35,010 nucleotides of DNA from an uncultured Clostridia bacterium (GTDB lineage Bacteria; Bacillota; Clostridia; Christensenellales; Aristaeellaceae). Numbering within the stretch: position 1 is the first letter of the stretch; each line of letters starts with the position of its first letter. The notes below the pieces were generated by a model that had not been told where the DNA came from, made no database searches, and saw nothing but the letters and a program-made list of their open reading frames with translations. Positions 22,090 through 29,914 of this stretch are shown one piece after another. The position numbers were made by a program, and so were the translations under genes. Location: NCBI GenBank assembly GCA_937907055.1, contig CALCTW010000034.1, forward strand, positions 1 through 35,010, written 5' to 3'.

Positions 22090-22157
22090 GTTTTCTTCCC
22101 TGCTTTCTGTATTTTTTACTAATAATAAAGCCCTGTTTAGAATAAATAAACCGTCTT

Positions 22158-23303
22158 TTATCCTCTCATCCGGTCCAGGCACACCGCCAGTGTGATCTTC
22201 AGCCCGGGCAGCAGAGAGTCAATCTCCACCCATTCATCCTGGGTGTGCGCGTTCCTGCCGCGCATCGCGCCGATCGTGACGCCGGGGATCCCCGCGCCGA
22301 GCGCGCTGTTGGCATCGGTGGAACCGGCGCCCTCGCGGATCTCATTCCCCGCGTAGGTCTGCTGGATCGCTTTCATGTCATCGGTCAGCTTCCGCAGAAC
22401 CGCCTCATCCACGCCCTGCCTGCAGGGACGGATGCCCAGCGTTTCCACGTCGATCGACATTCCCTCCTCACGGAAACGGCGGATCGTCTCCTCAAAGAAG
22501 GCGCGCATATCCTGCATCCCCTCCTGATTCGGGCTGCGGTATTCATACAGAAGGCTGCACTCCGCGCAGATGCTGTTGACCGTCGTGCCGCCCTCGATGA
22601 CCCCCGCGTTATAGGTCGCGCCGGATACCGGTACCTTCTCATACAGCGCGCGGATCACCTCCGCCATCTGCACGATGGCATTGGTATTGCCGAAGCACTT
22701 GTAGGAATGGCCGCCCTGCGCGCGGATCCGGATCCTGTACCGTTCGGAGCCCACCGCGTCATTGACGATGGCATCCATGGAGCCGTCGATGGAGATCAGG
22801 GCGCTCATGCGGCTGCCGTATTCCTGCACGATCCGCCGGGAGCCCTTCAGATTGCCCAGCCCCTCCTCGCAGCTGTTGGCGACAAGGATCAGATTGCCGT
22901 TCGCGAGTTCCGGATGCTGTATCAGATAGCGGCCCGCCATCATGATGGATACCAGATTGGCCGTGTCATCCCCGATCCCGGGGGCGTACAATTTGCCGTT
23001 TTCCTCTCGCAGCGGCAGCGGATCCGTATCCGGAAACACCACATCGGTGTGCGCCATCAGCACGGTGACCGGCCCATTGCCGTCATCCCGCGCCGGCCAG
23101 ATCACATTCTGCGCTTCATCGATCCGAACACCCTCGGCCCCGGCGTTTTCCAGCCACGCCTTCACAAACGCCGCTCTTCGGCCTTCATCATGCGAGGGCG
23201 CCGGGATCGCGCCCAGTGTTTTCAGCAGATCAAGCAATTCCTCCGCGTGGGCATCGCACCACGCCTCCTGCTCCGCGGTCAGATAATTTTTCTTTTCTGT
23301 CAT
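22158..23303 (-). CDS. M20 family metallopeptidase (PepT/DapE-like)
   Basis: This 381-residue enzyme has the M20 metal-site signature: His85-Thr-Asp87 (MAHTDVVF), bridging Asp112 in PGIGDD, catalytic Glu146 with Glu147 (SCEEGLG), and a late His in RNAHTQDEW. The dimerisation domain sits between about 185 and 300. It probably hydrolyses a small peptide or an N-acyl amino acid in the cytoplasm. The start at 23303 (MTEKKNYL) follows GAGGG about 9 nt upstream and is 10 bp after the TetR stop; the longer upstream frame overlaps that gene and is not used. Confidence 0.9.
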   Translation of the reverse strand: MTEKKNYLTAEQEAWCDAHAEELLDLLKTLGAIPAPSHDEGRRAAFVKAWLENAGAEGVRIDEAQNVIWPARDDGNGPVTVLMAHTDVVFPDTDPLPLREENGKLYAPGIGDDTANLVSIMMAGRYLIQHPELANGNLILVANSCEEGLGNLKGSRRIVQEYGSRMSALISIDGSMDAIVNDAVGSERYRIRIRAQGGHSYKCFGNTNAIVQMAEVIRALYEKVPVSGATYNAGVIEGGTTVNSICAECSLLYEYRSPNQEGMQDMRAFFEETIRRFREEGMSIDVETLGIRPCRQGVDEAVLRKLTDDMKAIQQTYAGNEIREGAGSTDANSALGAGIPGVTIGAMRGRNAHTQDEWVEIDSLLPGLKITLAVCLDRMRG

Positions 23304-23313
23304 TGCAAAGCCC

Positions 23314-24003
23314 TCACAGCTGCTGATCCCGGCGTTCGGCGCGGAGGATCGCGTTCCGCATGGCGAAGGTGATCTCATCCGCGCGGACGATCTCCACCCC
23401 CGCGAACGGGGCATCCAGCAGCCGCTCCCACATGAAGCGCGCGGCACGCAGGTTTTCGTTGATCTCCTGCGCGCATACCGCTTCACGGGCGGAGGGCATG
23501 AGGGTGAGCAGACGGCGGTACAGCGCGGTGTAGGTGTCCCACAACAGCTGCGGCACCGAGGGCAGAGTGTAATAGACGGTTCCCTCTGCCTTCAGCTGCT
23601 CCAGCACGGCTTCCATTTCCGGGCGGAAAAGCGCCTCCTGAGCCTTCAGGATGGCCTGCAGCACCACATCGCTCTCCGTGGTCCCGGCCAGCGGCAGCAG
23701 CAGCGCCATCATTTCCTCCTCGCCGTGGCGGAACGGAACGGCGTGATACAATAGACCGTTCAGTTTTTCCAGCGGACGGTGATAATCCTTCTGCTGATAG
23801 GCGGCGAAAGCCATCTCGCTCCTTCTGGCGCACACCTCGCTCAGGATCTGCAGCTTGCTTTCAAAATGATGATAAAAGCTGCCCTTTGTGCACTGAAAGG
23901 CTTCCACGAGCTGCTGGATCGAGGTCTGGTTATAGCCTCTTTCAAAAAACAGTTTTTCCGATAATTTGATCAGGTTTTCCTTCTTGATCTCACCCTTCAG
24001 CAT
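23314..24003 (-). CDS. TetR/AcrR family transcriptional regulator
   Basis: This 229-residue regulator has a TetR-type helix-turn-helix within residues 5-50 (LSEKLFFERGYNQTSIQQL then CTKGSFYHHFESK). The C-terminal ligand domain is not assignable. The start was set at 24003 because AGGAAGG lies about 9 nt upstream; an ATG at 24024 without a ribosome site would overlap the HD gene more deeply. Even so the gene overlaps the end of the HD hydrolase by 14 bp. Its position inside a metabolic operon suggests that it controls this operon or the divergent MFS gene. Confidence 0.88.
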   Translation of the reverse strand: MLKGEIKKENLIKLSEKLFFERGYNQTSIQQLVEAFQCTKGSFYHHFESKLQILSEVCARRSEMAFAAYQQKDYHRPLEKLNGLLYHAVPFRHGEEEMMALLLPLAGTTESDVVLQAILKAQEALFRPEMEAVLEQLKAEGTVYYTLPSVPQLLWDTYTALYRRLLTLMPSAREAVCAQEINENLRAARFMWERLLDAPFAGVEIVRADEITFAMRNAILRAERRDQQL

Positions 24004-24679
24004 CTTCTTCGCCTTCCTTTTCATCGATCATATACGCCAGATCCGCCTTCAGCGACTGATAAAAGCTTTCCACCATGCGGGATTTTTCATCCCACATCGC
24101 GCGCGCGGCCGGGGTCACCATCGGGCTGAGCCGTCGGGCGTAGCGCAGGGTGTATTTTTCGATATGCTGCAGCGCGTCCTTGAAATCACACTGCGGATTG
24201 CGCGCCTGCTCGATCCGCGTATCCATGATGATGCCCATCGCGCCGCTGTCATCAAACAAATCGGCCTCCATCAGCATGAGCAGCATCCTGGGGATATCGG
24301 GATTGCGCATCCGCGCCTTATCACTGTGCGCGGCGACCAGCTCGCACACACGGTTGACTTTATCACTGCTCCAGCCCTGCCCGGTCAGATACTCCCGCGC
24401 GATCTCCGCGCTCTTCTCCGCGTGCCGGGAGGTATCCTCGCACAGCACATAGCCGCTGTCGTGGAAAATGGCCGCCGTGATCAGGATATCCTGTTCCTCG
24501 ATCGTCAGCCCGCCCTGCTTGCCGATCAGCCGCATGGTCCACGTGACCACACGCTTGGTGTGATCAAACCGGCTGTAGCGGATGGAGGCCTTGGTGCCGA
24601 AGGTGTGCGTATAGCCCACCAGACACTTTTTCACATGCCGCAGCATGGCGCGGTATTCATTCATTCGTTTTTCATCCAT
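23990..24679 (-). CDS. HD domain phosphohydrolase
   Basis: This 229-residue protein has an HD metal-dependent phosphohydrolase domain. His40 (FDHTKRV), His73-Asp74 (IFHDSGY), a further His in CELVAAHSD, and Asp in EADLFDD are in the expected order. Substrates of such proteins range from nucleotides to cyclic dinucleotides, and none can be chosen here. The ATG at 24679 follows GAGGAGGGG; the gene begins 13 bp after the VanW stop, so the two are co-transcribed. Confidence 0.85.
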   Translation of the reverse strand: MDEKRMNEYRAMLRHVKKCLVGYTHTFGTKASIRYSRFDHTKRVVTWTMRLIGKQGGLTIEEQDILITAAIFHDSGYVLCEDTSRHAEKSAEIAREYLTGQGWSSDKVNRVCELVAAHSDKARMRNPDIPRMLLMLMEADLFDDSGAMGIIMDTRIEQARNPQCDFKDALQHIEKYTLRYARRLSPMVTPAARAMWDEKSRMVESFYQSLKADLAYMIDEKEGEEDAEG

Positions 24680-24692
24680 GACCGTCCCCTCC

Positions 24693-26705
24693 TCAAAGGC
24701 TGTACTCGATCACCTGACGGATCATCTTGTAGATGGAATCAAACAATTTCACTCTTCTGTACTCGACCCCGTTGAGCTTGTAGATCCTGTAGGTCTCCAC
24801 CGTGTACCCGGTGCGCGCCTTCTTGACCTCGCGCTGGGTGCCGCTGGGCAGAGAACTGTTCAGGATATATTCCGCCTCTGCCGGCGGCTTCTCGGTGCGC
24901 GTGACCACACTCATCAGTTCAATGGTCTCGCCCGCGGGCGGCGCGACCCCATAAAACTCCACCGTGCATTTTCGGCCTTCATAATAAGCCACGATGAACA
25001 CGGGCCATTCTTTATCGTTTCTGAAGCAGAAATCCAGATTGGGCCAGTTCACCGTCGCGTCGCGGCCCTTATCCACATAGGAGCTGGGCCAGGTGTGCGC
25101 GTAATGCTCCGTGATGGACATATCCGCCAGCGCGGCCGCGTTGAACAGCGTGCTGCTCACCTGACAGACACCGCCGCCGATATCATCCACCGTGGTGCCG
25201 TTTTTGATCGCGGCAGCCGCCATATAACCCTTGGCAGCCGTGCGTTCACCGGTGCAGGCGTTGAAGGAAAAAGTCTCCCCGCTCCCCAGCACCGTACCGT
25301 TCACCGCCTCACAGGCCAGCAGGATATTCATGTTGCGTTCCGGATCATCGGTGGTATCGGTCGTAAAGGAAGCGATCTTCGAGAAGGTGCTCATGAGCTT
25401 GGTCTTCGTCACGGCAGGCTGTACGATGCCGGGCTCCAGGATCACCTCGCCGGTGTACTGCCCCTGATCCAGCATGGAGATCAGCCCGGCGTACAGGGCT
25501 TCGGTATCGATCGTCCGCCCGCTTTTCTCTTCCGTGAACACGAAGGTGCGCGTGGTAAAATCGAACGCCGCGACCGTGGCATCCACCGCCGGAGAAGTCT
25601 CCGCCGCGCCGATGGACTGCACCACCTGCTGCACATCGCCCCTGGAATAGGTGACGCGCGTGTAATAGTACGCGCCGTTCTTCGCGATCTGCTCCATCTT
25701 TTTATACCGGTATTCCACCGGCGAAAGCATGGTATCCGCGATGCCCTGACGCGTCAGATTGAGCGCTTCGTTGAGCACCGCCGCGGTATTGCGGTAAAAA
25801 GGAATATGATCGCTCGTCACGCGGTAGCTGCCGCCGCCGCGGATGGTGACGGTGATATCGATTTTGGGCGTGCTTTCCGCGTGATCGGCCTTCAGCGCTA
25901 TCTCGGCTTCTTCCCGGGTCATGCCGCCGACGGCGACACCGTCCACCGTGATCCCCTCCGGAAACCGGCCGCCGTATACGGCTTCCACGCGGCGGCGATG
26001 GGCAGGCTCGCCGGAGATAAAGTAGCGGTCGATGAGGCTGCAGCCCATCCAGATCAGCAGCGCCGCGCAGACAAGACTGATGAGCACCCACGGCCACCGG
26101 TGACCGGACGGCCCGGACGGCTTTCCGGCAGGCGTTTCCGCGTACCTTTCATTTCCGCGGCTCCTCGCGCGAGGATGATCACCGGGGGCCGGAGCGGCCT
26201 TCGCGCCGCCGTTTTCCGGGCGTAGACGGGCATGACCGACCGCGGGATCCCCCGTATCTCCCCAGCCGACCGGGATATCATAGGCATCCTGAATGGAAGC
26301 CGCGGGCACGAAAGCCGGCTGTGTTCCGGGCGCGCGGGCGTCATCGCCCCAATGATCCGGGATCCCGTAAGGATCCGCGTATGCGGGCTTCTGCTCCGGC
26401 GCGGCTCTGTTTTCCCCGGCGATCCGCGCGCGGAGGACCTTCTTTTCCCTGCGTTTTCCGCGCCGCGGCTGTTCTTCTTCATAAACGGCGTCCGGATAGG
26501 GTGTTTCCGTGCCCCAGTCCTCCGGGACCGGCACAGCGCCCTGAAGCGGATCTTCCCCTGCAGGATAGGCGGGCGGCATCTGCCGCGAAACAGGAGGCAT
26601 ATACGCGTTTTCCGGGACAGGCGCGGCGCTGCCGGGATCATCCCATATGTCATCCGGCACGGGCGCTTCCCACAGATCGCTGTTCTTCCGCTGATCCGGG
26701 CGCAT
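24693..26705 (-). CDS. VanW family membrane-anchored cell-wall protein
   Basis: This 670-residue protein has a long Pro/Asp-rich cytoplasmic part (1-195), one membrane segment (about 202-225), a peptidoglycan-binding-like region of the YoaR type (about 240-440) and a VanW domain (about 457-600). The VanW domain has GSGETFSFNACTGERTAAKGY, GGGVCQVSSTLFNAA and the HYAHTWPSSYVDKGRDATV stretch. VanW proteins occur in glycopeptide-resistance clusters and in many Gram-positive genomes with unknown activity. The cytoplasmic tail resembles that of the PBP in style (acidic, Pro-rich). AAAGGAGGT lies directly before ATG 26705, with a consensus promoter upstream. It leads a run of six minus-strand genes. 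Confidence 0.9.
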   Translation of the reverse strand: MRPDQRKNSDLWEAPVPDDIWDDPGSAAPVPENAYMPPVSRQMPPAYPAGEDPLQGAVPVPEDWGTETPYPDAVYEEEQPRRGKRREKKVLRARIAGENRAAPEQKPAYADPYGIPDHWGDDARAPGTQPAFVPAASIQDAYDIPVGWGDTGDPAVGHARLRPENGGAKAAPAPGDHPRARSRGNERYAETPAGKPSGPSGHRWPWVLISLVCAALLIWMGCSLIDRYFISGEPAHRRRVEAVYGGRFPEGITVDGVAVGGMTREEAEIALKADHAESTPKIDITVTIRGGGSYRVTSDHIPFYRNTAAVLNEALNLTRQGIADTMLSPVEYRYKKMEQIAKNGAYYYTRVTYSRGDVQQVVQSIGAAETSPAVDATVAAFDFTTRTFVFTEEKSGRTIDTEALYAGLISMLDQGQYTGEVILEPGIVQPAVTKTKLMSTFSKIASFTTDTTDDPERNMNILLACEAVNGTVLGSGETFSFNACTGERTAAKGYMAAAAIKNGTTVDDIGGGVCQVSSTLFNAAALADMSITEHYAHTWPSSYVDKGRDATVNWPNLDFCFRNDKEWPVFIVAYYEGRKCTVEFYGVAPPAGETIELMSVVTRTEKPPAEAEYILNSSLPSGTQREVKKARTGYTVETYRIYKLNGVEYRRVKLFDSIYKMIRQVIEYSL

Positions 26706-26739
26706 AGGACCTCCTTTTAAAAACATACCATTTTCTACA

Positions 26740-26768
26740 ATTCTATCCTCATACAGCGGTTTTGTCAA
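26740..26768 (-). promoter_or_regulatory. Promoter of the vanW run
   Basis: Minus strand TTGACA (26768-26763), 17 nt, TAGAAT (26745-26740), 35 bp before the ATG. Confidence 0.85.
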
Positions 26769-26841
26769 GAAAACACGCGGTTTTTACGCGGGAATACAGC
26801 GAAAAACAGCACAGAAAACCGAAAGAATACACTCCGGCTGT

Positions 26842-26869
26842 TTGACGGCACGGAAATCTTTGATATACT
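26842..26869 (+). promoter_or_regulatory. Promoter of MFS gene
   Basis: TTGACG (26842-26847), 16 nt, TATACT (26864-26869) with extended -10 TGa. The TTG of its -35 box opens a frame that should not be taken as the gene start. Confidence 0.78.
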
Positions 26870-26904
26870 GTGCGTATCGCGTTCGCAGAAACGGAGGAAA
26901 ACGC

Positions 26905-27735
26905 ATGTTCAAGAAACTGAAACAGGTTTTCAGGGAGGATTCGCCCTACCGTCTCTTTTTGCTGACATTGCTGATCACAGGTGTCGGCTACGGTATTTAC
27001 AAGGGCATCCTCGACAACTACATGGCCGAGGTCGTCCACATTGAAAAGATGGACCGCGGCGTGGTGGAATTTTTCCGCGAGATCCCGGGCCTGCTGCTGA
27101 TCTTTATCACAGCCGCGCTGTACACACTTTCCGCGGAGCGCATTTACAAGATCGGCGCTGTCATCATGCTGGGCGGCATGGTGATGATCTCCGCCGTACC
27201 GGCCACCAAGGCACTGGTAACGATGGCGATCTGCCTGTATTCGCTGGGTGAGCACATCCAGCTGGGCATGAAAAACACCCTTTCACTGGAATACGCCAAG
27301 GCGGGTCAGGGCGGCAAAGCGCTGGGGCATCAGAACGCCATGTCCAATATCGGCACGGTGGCCGGTTACGGCATCGTCATCGCCGCGTTCTCGCTCTTCA
27401 GCACGGAAAAGCCCTTCCGTCTTTTCTTCTCCGTCGGCGCTGTGCTGATCGGCATCGCCATGCTGCTGTCCTTCCGCATTCCAGGCAAGAGCCGGCAGAC
27501 CGGCCAGAAGCGCTTCTATTTCCGCAAGAAGTTCACCAAGTATTATATGCTGGAGGTCTTCTACGGCGCGCGCAAGCAGGTGTTCTTCACCTTCGGCCCC
27601 TACCTGCTCATCCTTCATTACGGCGCGGACGCCCCGGTCATCAGTCTGCTGTTCGCCATTTCGGCTGTCGCGGCCTACTTCCTGGCCCCGCTCGTCGGCA
27701 ACATCATCGACAAGGTGGGCTACAAGGCCGTAGAG
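26905..27735 (+). CDS. MFS transporter, truncated at the contig join
   Basis: Starting at ATG 26905 (GGAGG 6 nt upstream), about 277 residues are a major facilitator protein: hydrophobic segments near 18-38, 55-80, 82-110, 140-165, 168-188, 225-245 and 250-270, and a GNIIDKVGYK cytoplasmic loop, typical of the mid C-half. Such proteins have about 400 residues and 12 helices, so the last third is missing. The frame then runs without a stop into an unrelated Bacteroidota protein. Substrate is unknown. The remainder of the gene should lie on another contig of the Firmicute genome. Confidence 0.82.
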
Positions 27736-27745
27736 AATTTATACT
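27715..27745. other. Probable assembly junction between two genomes
   Basis: Protein family, promoter and ribosome-site style all change here. The left side ends in the MFS loop DKVGYK, the right side begins with the Bacteroidota NLYFSAVFNF stretch. GYKAV could belong to either, so a short shared sequence may have joined them. Exact breakpoint uncertain by about 20 bases. Confidence 0.88.
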
Positions 27746-28296
27746 TCTCTGCAGTGTTCAACTTCAGGTCGCAGTTTGCAGAGGGCTACAAGAGCCAGAC
27801 AGACAAGACTCCGATCTCCGCTTTCTTCGCTCCTGCATATGCCACACTCGGTCTTGGTATCGACTACACCCCGAGCAAGAACATCTCCGTCAACTTCGCG
27901 CCTCTCACCGGGAAGACCGTTATGGTCAAGATTCCTGAACTGAGGTCGACATACGGCAACGCTGATGACCAGTTCTGCCGCTTCGAGCTCGGTGCCCAGC
28001 TGAAGATGGATGGAAAGATCGAGGTTCAGAACTTCAAGGCCTCCACTTCCGTGACACTCTTCTCCGACTATCTGAACAAGCCTTTGAACATCAAGGTCAA
28101 CTGGGATGCCAATGTCGAGGCGAAGATATCCAAGTATTTCTCCGTCACGCTCAGGACCAACATGATCTATGATGACAACATCAAGCTCACAAAGGTCAAT
28201 GACCGTACCGGCGAGACTTATCAGGCTGCCGGAGTCCAGTTCAAGGAACTCTTCTCGATCGGCTTCACCTATACAATCGGCGACAAGAAGAAATAA
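27736..28296 (+). CDS. C-terminal part of Bacteroidota DUF3078 protein
   Basis: About 186 residues match the C-terminus of DUF3078 proteins of Bacteroidota. These are exported proteins with a predicted outer-membrane beta-barrel-like pattern and alternating aromatic strands. Recognisable are FAPAYATLGLGIDYTPSKNIS, FAPLTGKTVMV, a SDYLNKPLNIKVNWDAN segment, and a last strand FSIGFTYTIGDKKK. The N-terminus (signal peptide and first strands) is missing because of the contig join. The TAA overlaps the tilS ATG by one base, so the two are coupled in the native genome. Function of the family is unknown. Confidence 0.8.
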   Translation, partial: NLYFSAVFNFRSQFAEGYKSQTDKTPISAFFAPAYATLGLGIDYTPSKNISVNFAPLTGKTVMVKIPELRSTYGNADDQFCRFELGAQLKMDGKIEVQNFKASTSVTLFSDYLNKPLNIKVNWDANVEAKISKYFSVTLRTNMIYDDNIKLTKVNDRTGETYQAAGVQFKELFSIGFTYTIGDKKK

Positions 28297-29594
28297 TGAC
28301 CCTTCAGGAGAGATTTGACGCGCGTCTGCGCAGTTTCACGGCGGGCGAACCCCGCAGGGTGCTTCTGGCAGTGAGCGGCGGCGTCGATTCGATGACGATG
28401 GCCTCCCTGTTCCACGACAGCGGGGCCGTCTCCTTTTCTGTGGCACACGTCAACTTCCGGCTCCGCGGCGCGGAAAGCGACGGCGACGAATCGCTGGTCA
28501 GGGAGTGGTGCAGTGAAAGGGGAGTGGAACTCTTTGTCAGGGAGTTCGACACCGGACGCTGGGCTGAGGAGCACTCTGTCTCCATAGAGATGGCTGCCCG
28601 TGAACTCAGATACGGCTGGTTTGAAGAACTGGCGGCTGAGAAAGGCTTTGATTTCATTGCCGTTGCCCATAACCTGAATGACCGCAGTGAAACGCTGATG
28701 CTCAATCTGCTCCGCGGCACAGGCCTCCGCGGCCTGGCGGGCATACGCTCACTGAACGGCAGGATTATCCGTCCGATGCTCGATTTCACACGCAGGGAGA
28801 TAGAGCAGTATGCCGCCGCGAAGGGGATTGCATACCGGACCGACAGCACCAACAGCGACGTGACTTTCTCGCGCAACCGCTTGCGCAACAATGTCTTCCC
28901 TGAATTTGAGAAGATAAACCCGTCATTCCTGACCACTTTCCGTACGGAGATGGAGCGTTTCGCTGAGGCTGAGCAGATGATGGATGAGTTCTACAATGCC
29001 CGTGCCGGCGAGCTCTACGGCTGGAACCAGTCCGGAGCCTTCGGCATAGACATCTCCCAGCTGCAGATAGGCGGCCATCCGCGTTACTGGCTCTTCAGGA
29101 TCCTTGACCAGTTCGGTTTCAACGACGCCCAGCTTGACGGCATATACGCCTCCCTGGACTCCCAGAGCGGCAAGAGGTTCTTCTCCCCGACACACATCCT
29201 TGTCAAGGACAGGGAGTATCTGATGGTGTACCCGCTTTCGTCGGGTGAGATTCCTGACGTTAAGATCGAGGTCCTTGATGACCTCCGCGGCTTCGATCCC
29301 CGTGCGCTGCCGGCCGGCACCCTGTGCGTTGACTCGGCTCTTGTCAATCTTCCTCTCGGATTCCGCCACCCACGTCCTGGTGACCGTTTTGTGCCTTTCG
29401 GAATGAAGGGCTCCAAGCTGTTGAGCGACTATTTCACTGACCTGAAGCTGGATGTTGAACAGAAGTCCCGCGAGGTGGTTGTGACCACAAAGAAAGACGG
29501 CGCCGAGGTCATCGTCGCCGTCCTCGGCCGCCGTATCGACGACCGCTTCAAAGTGTCGGCAGCTACCGTTTCGGCGCTGCTTCTATCTCGGTAG
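28296..29594 (+). CDS. tilS: tRNA(Ile)-lysidine synthase
   Basis: TilS joins lysine to C34 of the CAU-anticodon tRNA-Ile so that it reads AUA. The 432-residue protein has the PP-loop SGGVDS at 27-32, the family stretch HNLNDRSETLMLNLLRGTGLRGLAGI near 127-152, an RNRLRNNVFPEF segment near 193-204 and the C-terminal TilS domain ending GRRIDDRFKV. It starts within the stop of the DUF3078 gene (TAATG), with no Shine-Dalgarno, as usual in Bacteroidota. Its last 32 bp overlap tail-to-tail with the HMA-domain gene. Confidence 0.95.
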   Translation: MTLQERFDARLRSFTAGEPRRVLLAVSGGVDSMTMASLFHDSGAVSFSVAHVNFRLRGAESDGDESLVREWCSERGVELFVREFDTGRWAEEHSVSIEMAARELRYGWFEELAAEKGFDFIAVAHNLNDRSETLMLNLLRGTGLRGLAGIRSLNGRIIRPMLDFTRREIEQYAAAKGIAYRTDSTNSDVTFSRNRLRNNVFPEFEKINPSFLTTFRTEMERFAEAEQMMDEFYNARAGELYGWNQSGAFGIDISQLQIGGHPRYWLFRILDQFGFNDAQLDGIYASLDSQSGKRFFSPTHILVKDREYLMVYPLSSGEIPDVKIEVLDDLRGFDPRALPAGTLCVDSALVNLPLGFRHPRPGDRFVPFGMKGSKLLSDYFTDLKLDVEQKSREVVVTTKKDGAEVIVAVLGRRIDDRFKVSAATVSALLLSR

Positions 29595-29886
29595 CCTCGA
29601 ATCCGATCCTGTTGATTGCTGCGGCAAGCTTTTCCTTGTCGGTCTTTGACGCATCATACTTGATCCAGACAGTCTTGTCTGCGAGAGTGACTTTCATGTC
29701 CTTGATGCCCTTCTCGTCAGGGAGCTTCGCCTCGACCTTCTTGACGCAGTTCTTGCAGTCAATCGAGGTTACGAAGGTGACTTCCTGATACTTGGACTCT
29801 TTTTTCCTCCTGTTCTGAGCGTCGGCGCTGAATGCGAAGCTGCCCACGAGCAGAAGAGCTGTCAAAAGTGTGAGAAAACGTTTCAT
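29563..29886 (-). CDS. Exported heavy-metal-associated (HMA) domain protein
   Basis: This 107-residue protein has a signal peptide (1-24, ending SADAQ) and an HMA fold with the metal site SIDCKNC (C-x-x-C near 44-47) and the usual KTDKEKLAAAINRIGFEA end. HMA domains carry Cu(I) or other soft metals. It lies 28 bp downstream of a TonB-dependent receptor in the same direction, a pairing common in Bacteroidota, so the protein probably accepts or buffers the metal in the periplasm. The start at 29886 gives the signal peptide; the longer frame does not. Confidence 0.85.
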   Translation of the reverse strand: MKRFLTLLTALLLVGSFAFSADAQNRRKKESKYQEVTFVTSIDCKNCVKKVEAKLPDEKGIKDMKVTLADKTVWIKYDASKTDKEKLAAAINRIGFEATEIEAAPKR

Positions 29887-29914
29887 AGCGGTGTATGTTT
29901 TTTGAATGTTGCTG

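Noticed and set aside
24645..26225. A 526-codon plus-strand frame
   Set aside because: Antisense to vanW, Arg/His/Gly-rich, no motif.
26842..28296. A single 484-residue protein joining an MFS transporter to a beta-rich domain
   Set aside because: The two parts come from different phyla and topologies, and all neighbours change at the same point; read as an assembly join.
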